Source: Saprospiraceae bacterium
GTDB lineage: Bacteria; Bacteroidota; Bacteroidia; Chitinophagales; Saprospiraceae
Direction of reading: 5' to 3'
DNA length: 10,298 nucleotides
NCBI GenBank assembly: GCA_022842255.1
Contig: JALHPW010000122.1
Coordinates: forward strand, 1-10,298
Shown here: one piece after another, positions 1-7,206 of the stretch
Numbering within the stretch: the first letter of the stretch is position 1
Layout: the number at the start of each line of letters is the position of its first letter
Position numbers and translations under genes: made by a program
The notes under the pieces: generated by a model
What the model saw: the letters and a program-made list of their open reading frames with translations, nothing else
Told to the model about the DNA's origin: nothing
Databases searched by the model: none

Positions 1-100
1 CCCTCATCAACCCTCATCAACCCTCATCAACCCTCATCAACCCTCATCAACCCTCATCAACCCTCATCAACCCTCATCAACCCTCATCAACCCTCATCAA
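1..100. repeat. 10-bp tandem repeat (minisatellite), 10 copies, open at the left edge
   Basis: Ten consecutive identical copies of CCCTCATCAA are present, and the array probably continues left of the window. The unit has no stop codon in any + strand frame, whereas the minus strand has TGA in every frame because 10 is not a multiple of 3. If it lay at the end of an upstream + strand gene it would encode a 10-residue period (PSSTLINPHQ). Whether it is coding cannot be seen here. The next ten bases (CCTATTGAGG) look like a degenerate edge of the array. The remaining stretch up to the gene start at 208 shows no clear promoter box. Confidence 0.97.
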
Positions 101-207
101 CCTATTGAGGCCGCTGCTTTTTTATTTATACCCCAGCAAGCCTTTTGGCGACTATACGCATCATGGGTTGGCATAATATAGCTATTCAACCAAACCAACT
201 TGATGTT

Positions 208-3200
208 ATGAAACACCTTACCCTGCTTTCGGTCGCTCTTTTTTTAATCCTTCCTTCCCTTTCCGCACAATTCAATTGGCAGCATACCAATGGCCCCAAT
301 GGCGGCATACAATGGAGCCTCTGGTACAATTCCAACTACACCTTTTATACCGACGAGTATTTCCTTTATCGAACCAGTGATGGATTAAGCTGGGAGAAAA
401 TCCCGGAGAATGCAATCTGGCCAATGGCTACCCATGGCAGTGATTTGGTGGGTCAATTTTATGAAGGGAACTCTTTTGCATACAATCAGCCCGCCAATCT
501 GAAAGTGAGCCACAATGATGGTGAAACCTGGGTAGAAGGCAGCCTTCCTCCAGGCCAGTCTCATATCTCAAAACTCGCCTACGCACAGCATGGCATTTAT
601 ACTACCGACGTTACAGAACAAATTCTATATCGCTCTCAGGATGAGGCACTTACCTGGGATACGGTGACCAACCCGGTTCAGTACATTCGAGATTTATGGA
701 CTTTTGAGGAGCGGTTGTACGTGAATGGGCACAACCAAGTCTGGAGGTCGGATAGTATGGGGGCAAATTGGACATTGATATCGCCGTCATTTGCTTCGGG
801 TGAGTATCTGTTGGGCATGTTCGTAACCGCGCCCCATATTTTGATTTCTACCGGGAAAAATTTATGGCATTCGCACGATGATGGGCAGACCTGGACCGCT
901 CAAAATACCCCTGGATTATTCAAATACGATGGTTTTGTTCAAATCGGGAATACCATTTTTGGCATGGGCGGTTCGACTGGGATGGCTAAGTCCGAAGACT
1001 TCGGGGTGTCCTGGACGGCTTTGCCTACCGCACCCGTTTACACCAATATTTCATCGCTGGCAACTGCCGGTGGCATGCCCTTGGTAACCACCTACAACAA
1101 AGGCGTGTATAGATGGGAAGAAGCAACCCAATCTTTCCGGGAATCAAATATTGGCCTGCACTCAGCCAGTGTGTCAGGATTTGTAAATGGCGACAATGTT
1201 ATATGGGCCAATACCCCCAATGGATTGTTCCGTTATGATAAACAGCAGCAACTTTGGGATTCGATCCCCGCGGTTACGGATACTCGTCAGTATTACCAAA
1301 TGCTGGTTTCAAACGATTCTAATCTAGTGGGCGTCGTTCACCACAGCAAGGACTATTTTTATTATTCGAAGGATAATGGCGTCCATTGGGATAGTATTTT
1401 CCCACCGCAAGATCCTTTTGGCGGGGCGATGGATATTGCCGGTATTAGGGTACTTGGCAATTCTATTTTTGTTTACCTTGAATTTGAAGGTTGGGTTATG
1501 ACTCAAAATTTCGGGCAGACTTGGAACACAATGCCCTCTGAACTCAAGATTTTTGTCAAATTCAAAAACCTTTACCTTGCTGGGGATTGGGATGGAAACC
1601 TCTATGTTTCCACTGACCAAGGAATTACCTGGGACAATCAGGGTAATCTCTTCCAAGGAAGCCCAGTCGATTTTTTCGTTGCAGATGATTTGGTTTTTAC
1701 CTCTATCTGGTCACAGAATGGGATTCAATGGCGCAATAGGATTTTTGCTTCTTCAGATGGGCTTACCTGGAACTATGCACATGATGGCTTACCCAACCTG
1801 GCGTATGGCTATGACCCTGATGTTCAAACATTTGTAGACTTTTTTGGCTGCCAGGGGCAATACTTTATGTACCATTCTGCGGTGGGTTTGTACACATCGT
1901 TGGATACGGCCAAGACCTGGGTGCCTGTTCAGCCAATTACGTCTAGAGAATTATTGATTTCCGACAGTATGTTTTATGGTGGCGGTTGGGGTGGGGGAGT
2001 GGTTCGTTCCGAACTCCCAGATGTTTATGGCTCATTGGCTCAAGGCACCGTTTACCAGGATGATAACAACGATGGGATTCAGGATAACAACGAAAGCCCA
2101 TTGTCAAACATCCGCATCAGTCTAGATGCCCCAAATAGTTGGTTCGAGTATTACCTGACCAATACAAAATCAGACGGTTCCTATGTGTTGGGAGTGACGC
2201 CCAGTGCTGTCGACACGCTGCGCCCACTGCTACATTCAAGTTATATCGAAAGCATCAACCCACCTTTTCGAATTGTCGGAAATGGGGGCACGGGTTTGGA
2301 TTTTGGAATAAAGCTCAGTCCAAATATCCAGGACCTCGCAATTGCGGGAAATTACTTTGGTCGCCCAAGGCCTGGTTTTGATTTAAGTCTAGGGGTTTTT
2401 TATTCCAATGCAGGCACGTTGCCTTCTGACGCAATGGTTTCTGTCAATTTGGACGATCAACTTGATTATTTGGAAGCAACCCCTCCACCCACCGCGGTTT
2501 TTGGGGATAGCTTGGTGTGGTCCATAGCCCAGTTGGCGATATTTGAGGGCGGGCATATTTGGATAAAAACAAACTTGCCAGCTACCACCCCATTGGGAAC
2601 CTTGATAAAAAGTAATTGCCATATTGCAAGTGCTTCAACCGACTTTGCGCCTGCGGACAACCATTGGCTGCTCTGTGATACCGTGGTAGGTTCTTTCGAT
2701 CCCAATGAGAAAAGAGTGGAGCCTGCTGATGGACTCACCGTGGAAGAAATTGCAGCAGGGAAGGAGCTGTTTTACACCATCCAGTTTCAAAATACAGGCA
2801 CCTTTGAAGCCGACCGTGTACGCATTACGGATCTTTTGGATGCAGCGCTGGATTACACGACTTGTCGGTTTGTAGCCGCGAGCCATCCCGTTTCTACCTT
2901 TCGCATAATGCCTGGTGGTTTGCTCGAAATCATTTTCGAGCACATTATGTTGCCTGATAGCAATACCAATGAATCTGCCAGCCACGGTTTTATCACGTTT
3001 GCGATACAGCGAAAAAAGGCCTTCGAGCCTTTTACGGTGGTCCGAAACAGCGCCGCCATCTATTTTGATTTTAACGAGCCAATTTTGACCAATCAGGTTA
3101 CTACGCCGATTATCACCAAAACCTCGTCAACCTCCGCTCCCAAGGAGTCGAATGACCAAGCCTTGGTGATTTTCCCTAACCCGGCACAACAGACGTTTAC

Positions 3201-3408
3201 CATAACCACAAAGGAAAAACTGGAAGGGAAAGGGGCATTTACCATTCAAACCATTGCTGGTCAAATGGTTCAGCATCGTCAAGTGCAAGATTTGGGCGCC
3301 CCAATTGTGGCCAATATCACGGGCTTCCCAGAAGGAACCTACATTGTCAGGTTAATAAGCAAAGAAGCTTCGTTCACAGGGCGCTTGGTGGTGAACCGGG
3401 GCAAGTGA
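208..3408 (+). CDS. Secreted BNR/beta-propeller protein with SdrD-like, DUF7619-like and T9SS type A sorting domains
   Basis: This encodes a 1066-residue protein predicted to be exported by Sec and then carried across the outer membrane by the type IX secretion system. I start it at the ATG at 208 because a clean signal peptide follows at once (MKHLTLLSVALFLILPSLSA, then Q21); the frame also opens with a TTG at 145 that would bury it. Residues 21 to about 600 carry BNR/sortilin-type turns of the D-x-G-x-(T/S)-W kind, for example near 57-62, 103-108, 224-229, 264-269, 389-394, 434-439, 470-475 and 516-521, which indicates one or more beta-propellers. Residues about 612-701 resemble an SdrD/Cna B-like module (GTVYQDDNNDGIQDNNE). 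Residues about 825-969 match the DUF7619/DUF11-like module (SFDPNEKRVEP, YTIQFQNTGTFEADRVRITD, YFDFNEPILTNQV). Residues 985-1066 are the sorting domain (VIFPNPAQQTF, then GTYIVRL near the end). No catalytic residues are evident; a surface-attached binding or adhesion role is inference only. Confidence 0.93.
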   Translation: MKHLTLLSVALFLILPSLSAQFNWQHTNGPNGGIQWSLWYNSNYTFYTDEYFLYRTSDGLSWEKIPENAIWPMATHGSDLVGQFYEGNSFAYNQPANLKVSHNDGETWVEGSLPPGQSHISKLAYAQHGIYTTDVTEQILYRSQDEALTWDTVTNPVQYIRDLWTFEERLYVNGHNQVWRSDSMGANWTLISPSFASGEYLLGMFVTAPHILISTGKNLWHSHDDGQTWTAQNTPGLFKYDGFVQIGNTIFGMGGSTGMAKSEDFGVSWTALPTAPVYTNISSLATAGGMPLVTTYNKGVYRWEEATQSFRESNIGLHSASVSGFVNGDNVIWANTPNGLFRYDKQQQLWDSIPAVTDTRQYYQMLVSNDSNLVGVVHHSKDYFYYSKDNGVHWDSIFPPQDPFGGAMDIAGIRVLGNSIFVYLEFEGWVMTQNFGQTWNTMPSELKIFVKFKNLYLAGDWDGNLYVSTDQGITWDNQGNLFQGSPVDFFVADDLVFTSIWSQNGIQWRNRIFASSDGLTWNYAHDGLPNLAYGYDPDVQTFVDFFGCQGQYFMYHSAVGLYTSLDTAKTWVPVQPITSRELLISDSMFYGGGWGGGVVRSELPDVYGSLAQGTVYQDDNNDGIQDNNESPLSNIRISLDAPNSWFEYYLTNTKSDGSYVLGVTPSAVDTLRPLLHSSYIESINPPFRIVGNGGTGLDFGIKLSPNIQDLAIAGNYFGRPRPGFDLSLGVFYSNAGTLPSDAMVSVNLDDQLDYLEATPPPTAVFGDSLVWSIAQLAIFEGGHIWIKTNLPATTPLGTLIKSNCHIASASTDFAPADNHWLLCDTVVGSFDPNEKRVEPADGLTVEEIAAGKELFYTIQFQNTGTFEADRVRITDLLDAALDYTTCRFVAASHPVSTFRIMPGGLLEIIFEHIMLPDSNTNESASHGFITFAIQRKKAFEPFTVVRNSAAIYFDFNEPILTNQVTTPIITKTSSTSAPKESNDQALVIFPNPAQQTFTITTKEKLEGKGAFTIQTIAGQMVQHRQVQDLGAPIVANITGFPEGTYIVRLISKEASFTGRLVVNRGK

Positions 3409-3409
3409 A

Positions 3410-3528
3410 ATATTGTACCGGCGACTTTAGTCGCTGGCATGTACCGGCTGCTTTAGCCGCTGGAAGATTTACTTCAAGTCCTGATTTTTCTCCCAAAATT
3501 CCAGCGACTAAAGTCGCCGGTACAGTAT
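3410..3528. repeat. REP-like cluster: three 23-mers, two direct and one inverted
   Basis: Copy A (3415-3437) and copy C (3501-3523) are perfect reverse complements over 23 bp. With one mismatch the pairing extends to 3410-3437 against 3501-3528. Copy B (3441-3463) is a direct copy of A with three substitutions. Each copy carries its own small palindrome: GCGACT-TT-AGTCGC in A, CGGCT-GCTTT-AGCCG in B, and GCGACT-AA-AGTCGC in C. B's changes keep the ability to fold although the bases differ. The cluster lies between the stop at 3408 and the gene starting at 3571. It has no trailing T-run, so it is not a standard intrinsic terminator in either direction. It resembles interspersed REP/BIME-type elements; that assignment is inference. 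Confidence 0.85.
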
Positions 3529-3570
3529 ATTAGCCCCAATTAAGCTCATTTTGCTTCTAAATTATTGACA

Positions 3571-4128
3571 ATGAGAAAGTTAAAATTGCAGATGCAAATT
3601 TCAGCCGATGGTTTTGTAGCTGGCCCGGAAGGCCAATTGGATTGGATGACCTGGAATTGGGACGAGCAACTGGCGGGCTACGTCATTGCGCTGACGGATT
3701 CCGTCGACACCATTCTGCTGGGCAGAAAAATGACCGACGGGTTTGTAGCGCATTGGGAAAATGCGGCCTCCCAACCCGAAAGCCCCGAATACGATTTTGC
3801 CAATAAAATGGTGGGATACCCAAAGGTGGTGTTTAGCAAAACCATCCAGGAGGTGAAGGGGCAAAACATCCGGGTTGAAAATGGGGATGTGGTTGAAGCG
3901 GTACACAAAATCAAAGAAATGCCTGGCAAGGACATCATTGTTTACGGCGGGGCTGGATTTGTAAGCTCCCTCATCGAAAACCGCCTCATCGATGAACTAC
4001 ACTTGTTTGTCAACCCTACGGCGATTGGTGCAGGCTTGCCCATTTTTTCCGGGCGAACCGGTTTGAAATTGACCGCTTCCACAGCTTTTGAATGCGGTGT
4101 TGTGGTCAATCAGTACCAGTTTATTTGA
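3571..4128 (+). CDS. Dihydrofolate reductase family protein (RibD C-terminal domain-like)
   Basis: This is a 185-residue single-domain protein of the RibD_C/YyaP-YwjB group, which shares the dihydrofolate reductase fold and binds NADPH; the substrate of these stand-alone members is usually unknown. Family signs are the N-terminal strand with ISADGFVAGPEGQLDWM (residues 10-26), DTILLGRKMTDGF (46-58), KVVFSKT (85-91), the nucleotide-binding segment DIIVYGGAGFVSSLI (121-135), and DELHLFVNPTAIGAGLPIF (141-159). Length is normal for the group. A TTG at 3565 is in frame, but the ATG at 3571 fits the family's N-terminus (MRKLKLQMQISADG). A near-match to the -7 box, TCATTTTG, sits at 3546-3553, so the gene may have its own promoter. 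It converges on the helicase gene, with 93 bp between the stops and no visible terminator there. It is not necessarily a real folate enzyme. Confidence 0.88.
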   Translation: MRKLKLQMQISADGFVAGPEGQLDWMTWNWDEQLAGYVIALTDSVDTILLGRKMTDGFVAHWENAASQPESPEYDFANKMVGYPKVVFSKTIQEVKGQNIRVENGDVVEAVHKIKEMPGKDIIVYGGAGFVSSLIENRLIDELHLFVNPTAIGAGLPIFSGRTGLKLTASTAFECGVVVNQYQFI

Positions 4129-4221
4129 CAGCACTCAAAAAATACAGCTTCTACCCAATAGAACGGTTGAAGGTATCGGCGGTGCGAATGGGCTGTTGCC
4201 ATCGCCTTGTTTGGCTGGCCT

Positions 4222-5553
4222 TCACTTCTTCTTCCCCCTCGGTTTCTGTCCCCGCGTTTCAGGTTTTTTATACTTCAAATCGCGGAGGTGTTTCTTTTTG
4301 TTCCCAAGGTTCACTTTTTTGTTTTTTTCCTTTTTCTCGTGAAAAGCTCCCTTAGGCCGAGGAGGGTGCTTTAGTTGAACCTCGGGTCCGGAGTAACGCT
4401 CGCTTTCAATCAAAAGGTCCGAAATCTGAACCTCTTCCGGCAGCGGCAGCTCCGGAATTGCTTTTTCCATCAGGGCTTCAATCGCATCCTGGTAGGGCCG
4501 TTCGGTTTCTGTGACAAAAATGACGGAAGACCCATCGCGGTCGGCGCGCCCGGTACGACCAATCCGGTGGATATAGGTTTCAGGGTCGGTGGGCGTATCC
4601 ACATTGATTACGTGGGTCACATCGGACACGTCCAAGCCACGGGCCAACAGGTCCGTGCAAATCAGTCCACGACAAAGCCCTTTTTCAAAGGCTGCTACCG
4701 CGTTTAAGCGGAAATTCTGTGACTTGTTGGCGTGCACAATCTCAAATTGCTCCGGGAACCGGGCTTCCAATTGTTTGTGGATCACATCGGCAAACCGTTT
4801 GGAAGGACCGAAAATCAGCACTTTCTGCATCGACTCGTCGGTGGCAAGCAGGTGTTCGAGCAGGTTGAGCTTGGTGTAAAAATTGGGCACATGGTACACT
4901 AGCTGCTCGATACGTTCCAGGGGCGTTCCTGCCCGAACGGCCTCCACCAATACAGGTCCGTTAAAAAAGGTATTGATCAAATCATCCACCTCCTCCGACA
5001 TAGTCGCGGAGAAAAGCAGGTTCTGTCGTTTCCGAGGGAGCAGGTCGAGAATGCTCGTCAACTGGGCGCGAAAGCCCAGGCTGAGCATTTCGTCCATCTC
5101 ATCTATGACGAACTGTTTGACATATTTCAGGTTCAGGTATCCGCTCATCGCCAAATCAACCAGTCGCCCAGGGGTGGCCACCAGGATATCCAACCCGTTC
5201 ATTACCAATAGTTTCTGGGTGTTGATATTGGTGCCGCCGTACACACCTTCCACACGAAGGTTCATGTAAGTGGTCAGTTTTTTGACCTCGCCCACCAATT
5301 GCACCACCAACTCTCGGGTAGGCACGACCACCAACACACGTGGTTCTTTTTGTTTGGAAAAACTCATTTGGCGCAGGATGGGCAGCAGATATGCGAAGGT
5401 TTTTCCAGTCCCCGTTTGGGCAATGCCCACCACGTCTCGACCCGACATTACCACAGAAAACACCTTTTGTTGGATTAAGGTAGGTTCTGTTAACCCCAAA
5501 TCGCTGAGTGCGTTCAGCAATGGGGTATTCAAATTCAATTCTTCAAAAGTCAT
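4222..5553 (-). CDS. DEAD-box family ATP-dependent RNA helicase with a DEMD motif II
   Basis: This 443-residue RNA-dependent ATPase would remodel RNA or RNA-protein complexes in the cytoplasm. All helicase motifs are in order: Q motif FEELNLNT...PTLIQQK (3-30), Walker A AQTGTGKT (45-52), PTREL (78-82), TPGR (127-130), motif II DEMD (151-154), SAT (182-184), VLIFGPS (245-251), motif V CTDLLARGLDV (299-309) and HRIGRTGR (329-336). Motif II reads Asp-Glu-Met-Asp, so the usual Ala is Met; the catalytic Asp-Glu pair is kept. Residues about 400-443 form a Lys/Arg-rich tail typical of an RNA-binding extension. The start is fixed by the Q-motif Phe at residue 3. The ATG overlaps the stop codon of the upstream DUF5615 frame by four bases (ATGA), which suggests translational coupling and co-transcription with the DUF433/DUF5615 pair. 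Its specific substrate (ribosome assembly, RNA decay or cold adaptation) cannot be read from the sequence. Confidence 0.95.
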   Translation of the reverse strand: MTFEELNLNTPLLNALSDLGLTEPTLIQQKVFSVVMSGRDVVGIAQTGTGKTFAYLLPILRQMSFSKQKEPRVLVVVPTRELVVQLVGEVKKLTTYMNLRVEGVYGGTNINTQKLLVMNGLDILVATPGRLVDLAMSGYLNLKYVKQFVIDEMDEMLSLGFRAQLTSILDLLPRKRQNLLFSATMSEEVDDLINTFFNGPVLVEAVRAGTPLERIEQLVYHVPNFYTKLNLLEHLLATDESMQKVLIFGPSKRFADVIHKQLEARFPEQFEIVHANKSQNFRLNAVAAFEKGLCRGLICTDLLARGLDVSDVTHVINVDTPTDPETYIHRIGRTGRADRDGSSVIFVTETERPYQDAIEALMEKAIPELPLPEEVQISDLLIESERYSGPEVQLKHPPRPKGAFHEKKEKNKKVNLGNKKKHLRDLKYKKPETRGQKPRGKKK

Positions 5554-5905
5554 ATTAAACGGTTCAAATAGCGAATTCGCAACCTTATTTCATTCAACAC
5601 AGCAAAGTTGGAGGCGATTTCGGGAAGGTGGTTTTGTAAAGCGCTCAGGACGAGTGGGATTTTAATTGCAGGGTCAAATCCACCTAACCTTATGAGCAAA
5701 ATTCCATGATGAGGCAATTGAAGCCGTACAACTAGTTCGCCGAAATCCTTGTCTTCGGTCAGCAGTAAAGCGTTTTGCTCGAATGCAATCTTGAAGGTCT
5801 TTTAATACTAGGGTCTTGTTCCACTACGGCCCATACATCAAAGCCAACATCACGAATGGCTTGAACGATGTTGAAATCAAGGCTTTCATCGGCAACAATT
5901 TTCAT
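5550..5905 (-). pseudogene. Frameshifted DUF5615 PIN-like toxin gene
   Basis: Reading the minus strand from the ATG at 5905 gives MKIVADESLDFNIVQAIRDV, then GFDVWAVVEQDPSIK, and this frame stops at 5759-5761 after 48 codons. A second frame, entered within 5790-5803, continues with KIAFEQNALLLTEDKDFGEL, VVRLQLPHHGILLIRLGG and runs to a TGA at 5550-5552. Together they read as one DUF5615 protein, the PIN-like (Mut7-C-like) partner usually paired with DUF433. The N-terminal ADE and central TEDKDFGE acidic motifs are both present. The total of 356 bases is one short of a multiple of three. From my recollection of the family, about seven bases seem to be missing between SI and KIAFE, which would restore a protein of about 120 residues. 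It starts 11 bp after the DUF433 stop. The break could be natural decay or a sequencing error. Confidence 0.85.
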
Positions 5906-5916
5906 ACGAGCAGTAA

Positions 5917-6156
5917 TCAGGCAGCTATAGCGATAATGGCTTCACTTTCAACAGAATTTGCAGCAAATATCAAGCAAGCATATATAGATTCTGCTGTCAA
6001 GCGGGGGTAAGCGGAAAGAAGTTGATCGATAGTCTCTCCTTTTCCCAATTTTTCCAGAATTAGGTGAACGGGTACCCTGGTTCCTTTAATGATAGGCTTT
6101 CCGAACAAAATTTCAGGGTCAGAAGTAATGTAATCTTGCCATTGAAGGTGTTGCAT
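5917..6156 (-). CDS. DUF433 domain protein, probable antitoxin
   Basis: This is a 79-residue protein with the DUF433 signature: DYITSDPEILFGKPIIKGTR (residues 8-27), then VPVHLILEKLGKGETIDQLL (28-47) and AYPRLTAESIYACLIFAA (49-66). The fold is a small helix-turn-helix-like domain. Family members commonly sit directly upstream of a DUF5615 PIN-like protein and are taken to be the antitoxin and autorepressor of that pair. The same arrangement is seen here, with the DUF5615 frame beginning 11 bp downstream. Because that partner is frameshifted, this gene may be an orphan antitoxin. A close promoter match lies 16 bp upstream of the ATG. Length and start agree with the family. Antitoxin function is inferred from family and context. 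Confidence 0.9.
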   Translation of the reverse strand: MQHLQWQDYITSDPEILFGKPIIKGTRVPVHLILEKLGKGETIDQLLSAYPRLTAESIYACLIFAANSVESEAIIAIAA

Positions 6157-6172
6157 GGCCTAAAAGTTTTTA

Positions 6173-6180
6173 CAAAAGTA
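6173..6180 (-). promoter_or_regulatory. Bacteroidota-type -7 box for the DUF433-DUF5615-helicase unit
   Basis: The minus strand reads TACTTTTG, a full match to the Bacteroidota -7 consensus TAnnTTTG, ending 16 bases before the DUF433 ATG. This would give a very short 5' leader. A clear -33 TTG at the usual distance is missing; the nearest candidate is a degenerate CTGG about 18 bases upstream. It lies downstream (in the minus direction) of the terminator at 6212-6259, which is where a fresh promoter would be expected. Confidence 0.45.
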
Positions 6181-6211
6181 CGGACTATATAACTGCCAGA
6201 TTAGACTTCTA

Positions 6212-6259
6212 CAAAAAACAAAAACCGGCGGCTCGCCTTTCAGCGAATCTGCCGGTTTT
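6212..6259 (-). terminator. Rho-independent terminator of the crotonase transcript
   Basis: AAAACCGGC (6221-6229) and GCCGGTTTT (6251-6259) form a perfect 9-bp outer stem, and TCGC/GCGA (6233-6236 with 6243-6246) an inner stem around a CTTTCA loop, with small internal mismatches between them. On the minus strand the hairpin is followed by TTTTTGTTTTTTG, a good U-tract. It lies about 160 bp after the crotonase stop and just before the DUF433 promoter, so it separates the two minus-strand transcription units. The T-rich outer arm could also give weak termination on the + strand. Confidence 0.8.
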
Positions 6260-6376
6260 GCCATACTTTAAAAGTGGACGGATTAAATGAAAAAAAAGTA
6301 TTGAAGAGGAAATCCTTGGCGGAGTAAAGTTTTTAATGGTTGGGTTGGGGTTTGTCAAATCGTTTATTTCGACTGC

Positions 6377-6403
6377 CAAAAGTATGCCGAATATTTCAAA
6401 CAA
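6377..6403 (-). promoter_or_regulatory. Possible promoter inside the crotonase-terminator gap
   Basis: The minus strand carries TTG (6401-6403), a 16-base spacer, and TACTTTTG (6377-6384), matching both Bacteroidota promoter elements with a spacer slightly shorter than usual. It lies 3' of the crotonase stop, and the terminator at 6212-6259 follows with no credible ORF between. If active it would make a transcript of roughly 150 nt, which would be a small RNA. The rest of 6157-6422 shows no gene. This is a motif match only. Confidence 0.25.
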
Positions 6404-6422
6404 TGGTAATCCGACAAAAAAA

Positions 6423-7205
6423 CTATTTCCCAGTAAAATTGGCTTTCCGTTTTTCAACAAAGGCTGCTGCGCCCTCAATAAAGTCCTCCGTGCCGCAGCA
6501 CTCACCAAAAGCGCTCACTTCGCGTCCAAAACCATCTTCCCCGTCCTCAAAGTAGGCGTTCACGGTTTCAATGATTTTGGTGATGGCCAACGGGGCTTTG
6601 GTCGCAATTTTTTCAATTAACTCTTTGGCTTTCAATACTTCTTCGCCAGCAGGCACCACGTGATTGACCAAACCAAGCTGGAGTGCTTCCGCTGCTCCAA
6701 TCATATCGGCGGTCATCAGGAGTTCGGTAGCTTTGGTTTTGCCGATGTACTGGATGAGCCGTTGGGTGCCTCCATATCCCGGAATCAGTCCGAGGTTGAC
6801 CTCCGGCTGTCCAAATTTTGCTTTTTCTCCTGCAATGCGCAGGTGACAGGCCATGGCCAATTCACAACCACCGCCCAAAGCAAACCCGTTGACGGCCGCT
6901 ATTACCGGACGATGAAACCGTTCCACCAGGAAGAAAATATCCTGTCCGCGTTGGGCAAGGTTTTGTCCTTCGGTAGCACTCAGCCCACTAAACTCAGTGA
7001 TATCAGCGCCCGCTACAAAGGCCTTTTCCCCAGCTCCGGTGATAACCACTCCTTTCAAGCCTTCGATTTTAGGGCCTTCTTCCCCAAAAAAGTGGCGGAG
7101 TTCGAGCATCGTTTGCGTATTCAGCGCATTTAGCGCCTTCTCCCGACTGATGGTCAGCGTGGCGATGCCGTTTTCTAGTGCGATTTGTACGTTTTCGTAT
7201 GTCAT
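6423..7205 (-). CDS. Enoyl-CoA hydratase/isomerase (crotonase family)
   Basis: This is a 260-residue enzyme of the crotonase superfamily, expected to add water across the double bond of a 2-enoyl-CoA during fatty-acid beta-oxidation or a related acyl-CoA pathway. The oxyanion-hole segments are seen as FVAGADI (residues 63-69) and ALGGGCELAM (109-118). Both acid-base glutamates are in place, Glu115 in GGGCEL and Glu135 in FGQPEVNLGLIPGYGGTQRL, spaced 20 residues apart as in classical short-chain enoyl-CoA hydratases. That supports true hydratase activity rather than an isomerase or dehalogenase variant. Length is standard. The ATG follows an AT-rich leader made of repeats (7207-7285). It lies 99 bp after the acyltransferase stop in the same direction and is probably co-transcribed with it. 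Exact chain-length preference and physiological role are not visible. Confidence 0.95.
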   Translation of the reverse strand: MTYENVQIALENGIATLTISREKALNALNTQTMLELRHFFGEEGPKIEGLKGVVITGAGEKAFVAGADITEFSGLSATEGQNLAQRGQDIFFLVERFHRPVIAAVNGFALGGGCELAMACHLRIAGEKAKFGQPEVNLGLIPGYGGTQRLIQYIGKTKATELLMTADMIGAAEALQLGLVNHVVPAGEEVLKAKELIEKIATKAPLAITKIIETVNAYFEDGEDGFGREVSAFGECCGTEDFIEGAAAFVEKRKANFTGK

Positions 7206-7206
7206 A

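Noticed and set aside
1..100. CRISPR array
   Set aside because: The units are 10 bp and contiguous with no spacers, and no cas gene is present.
92..127. CCTCA/TGAGG hairpin followed by a T-run as a terminator
   Set aside because: The stem is only 5 bp, half of it is just the repeat unit, and eight bases separate it from the T-run.
145..207. TTG start extending the secreted protein by 21 residues
   Set aside because: The extension would place a non-hydrophobic stretch before an otherwise perfect signal peptide beginning at the ATG at 208.
5571..5580. GCGAATTCGC perfect palindrome
   Set aside because: It lies in the coding tail of the DUF5615 frame, and a single 10-bp palindrome is not notable by itself.
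5790..5806. Programmed frameshifting to express the DUF5615 toxin
   Set aside because: ATT-AAA-AGA is not a good slippery heptamer for a -1 shift, and several residues seem to be missing as well, which fits a deletion better.
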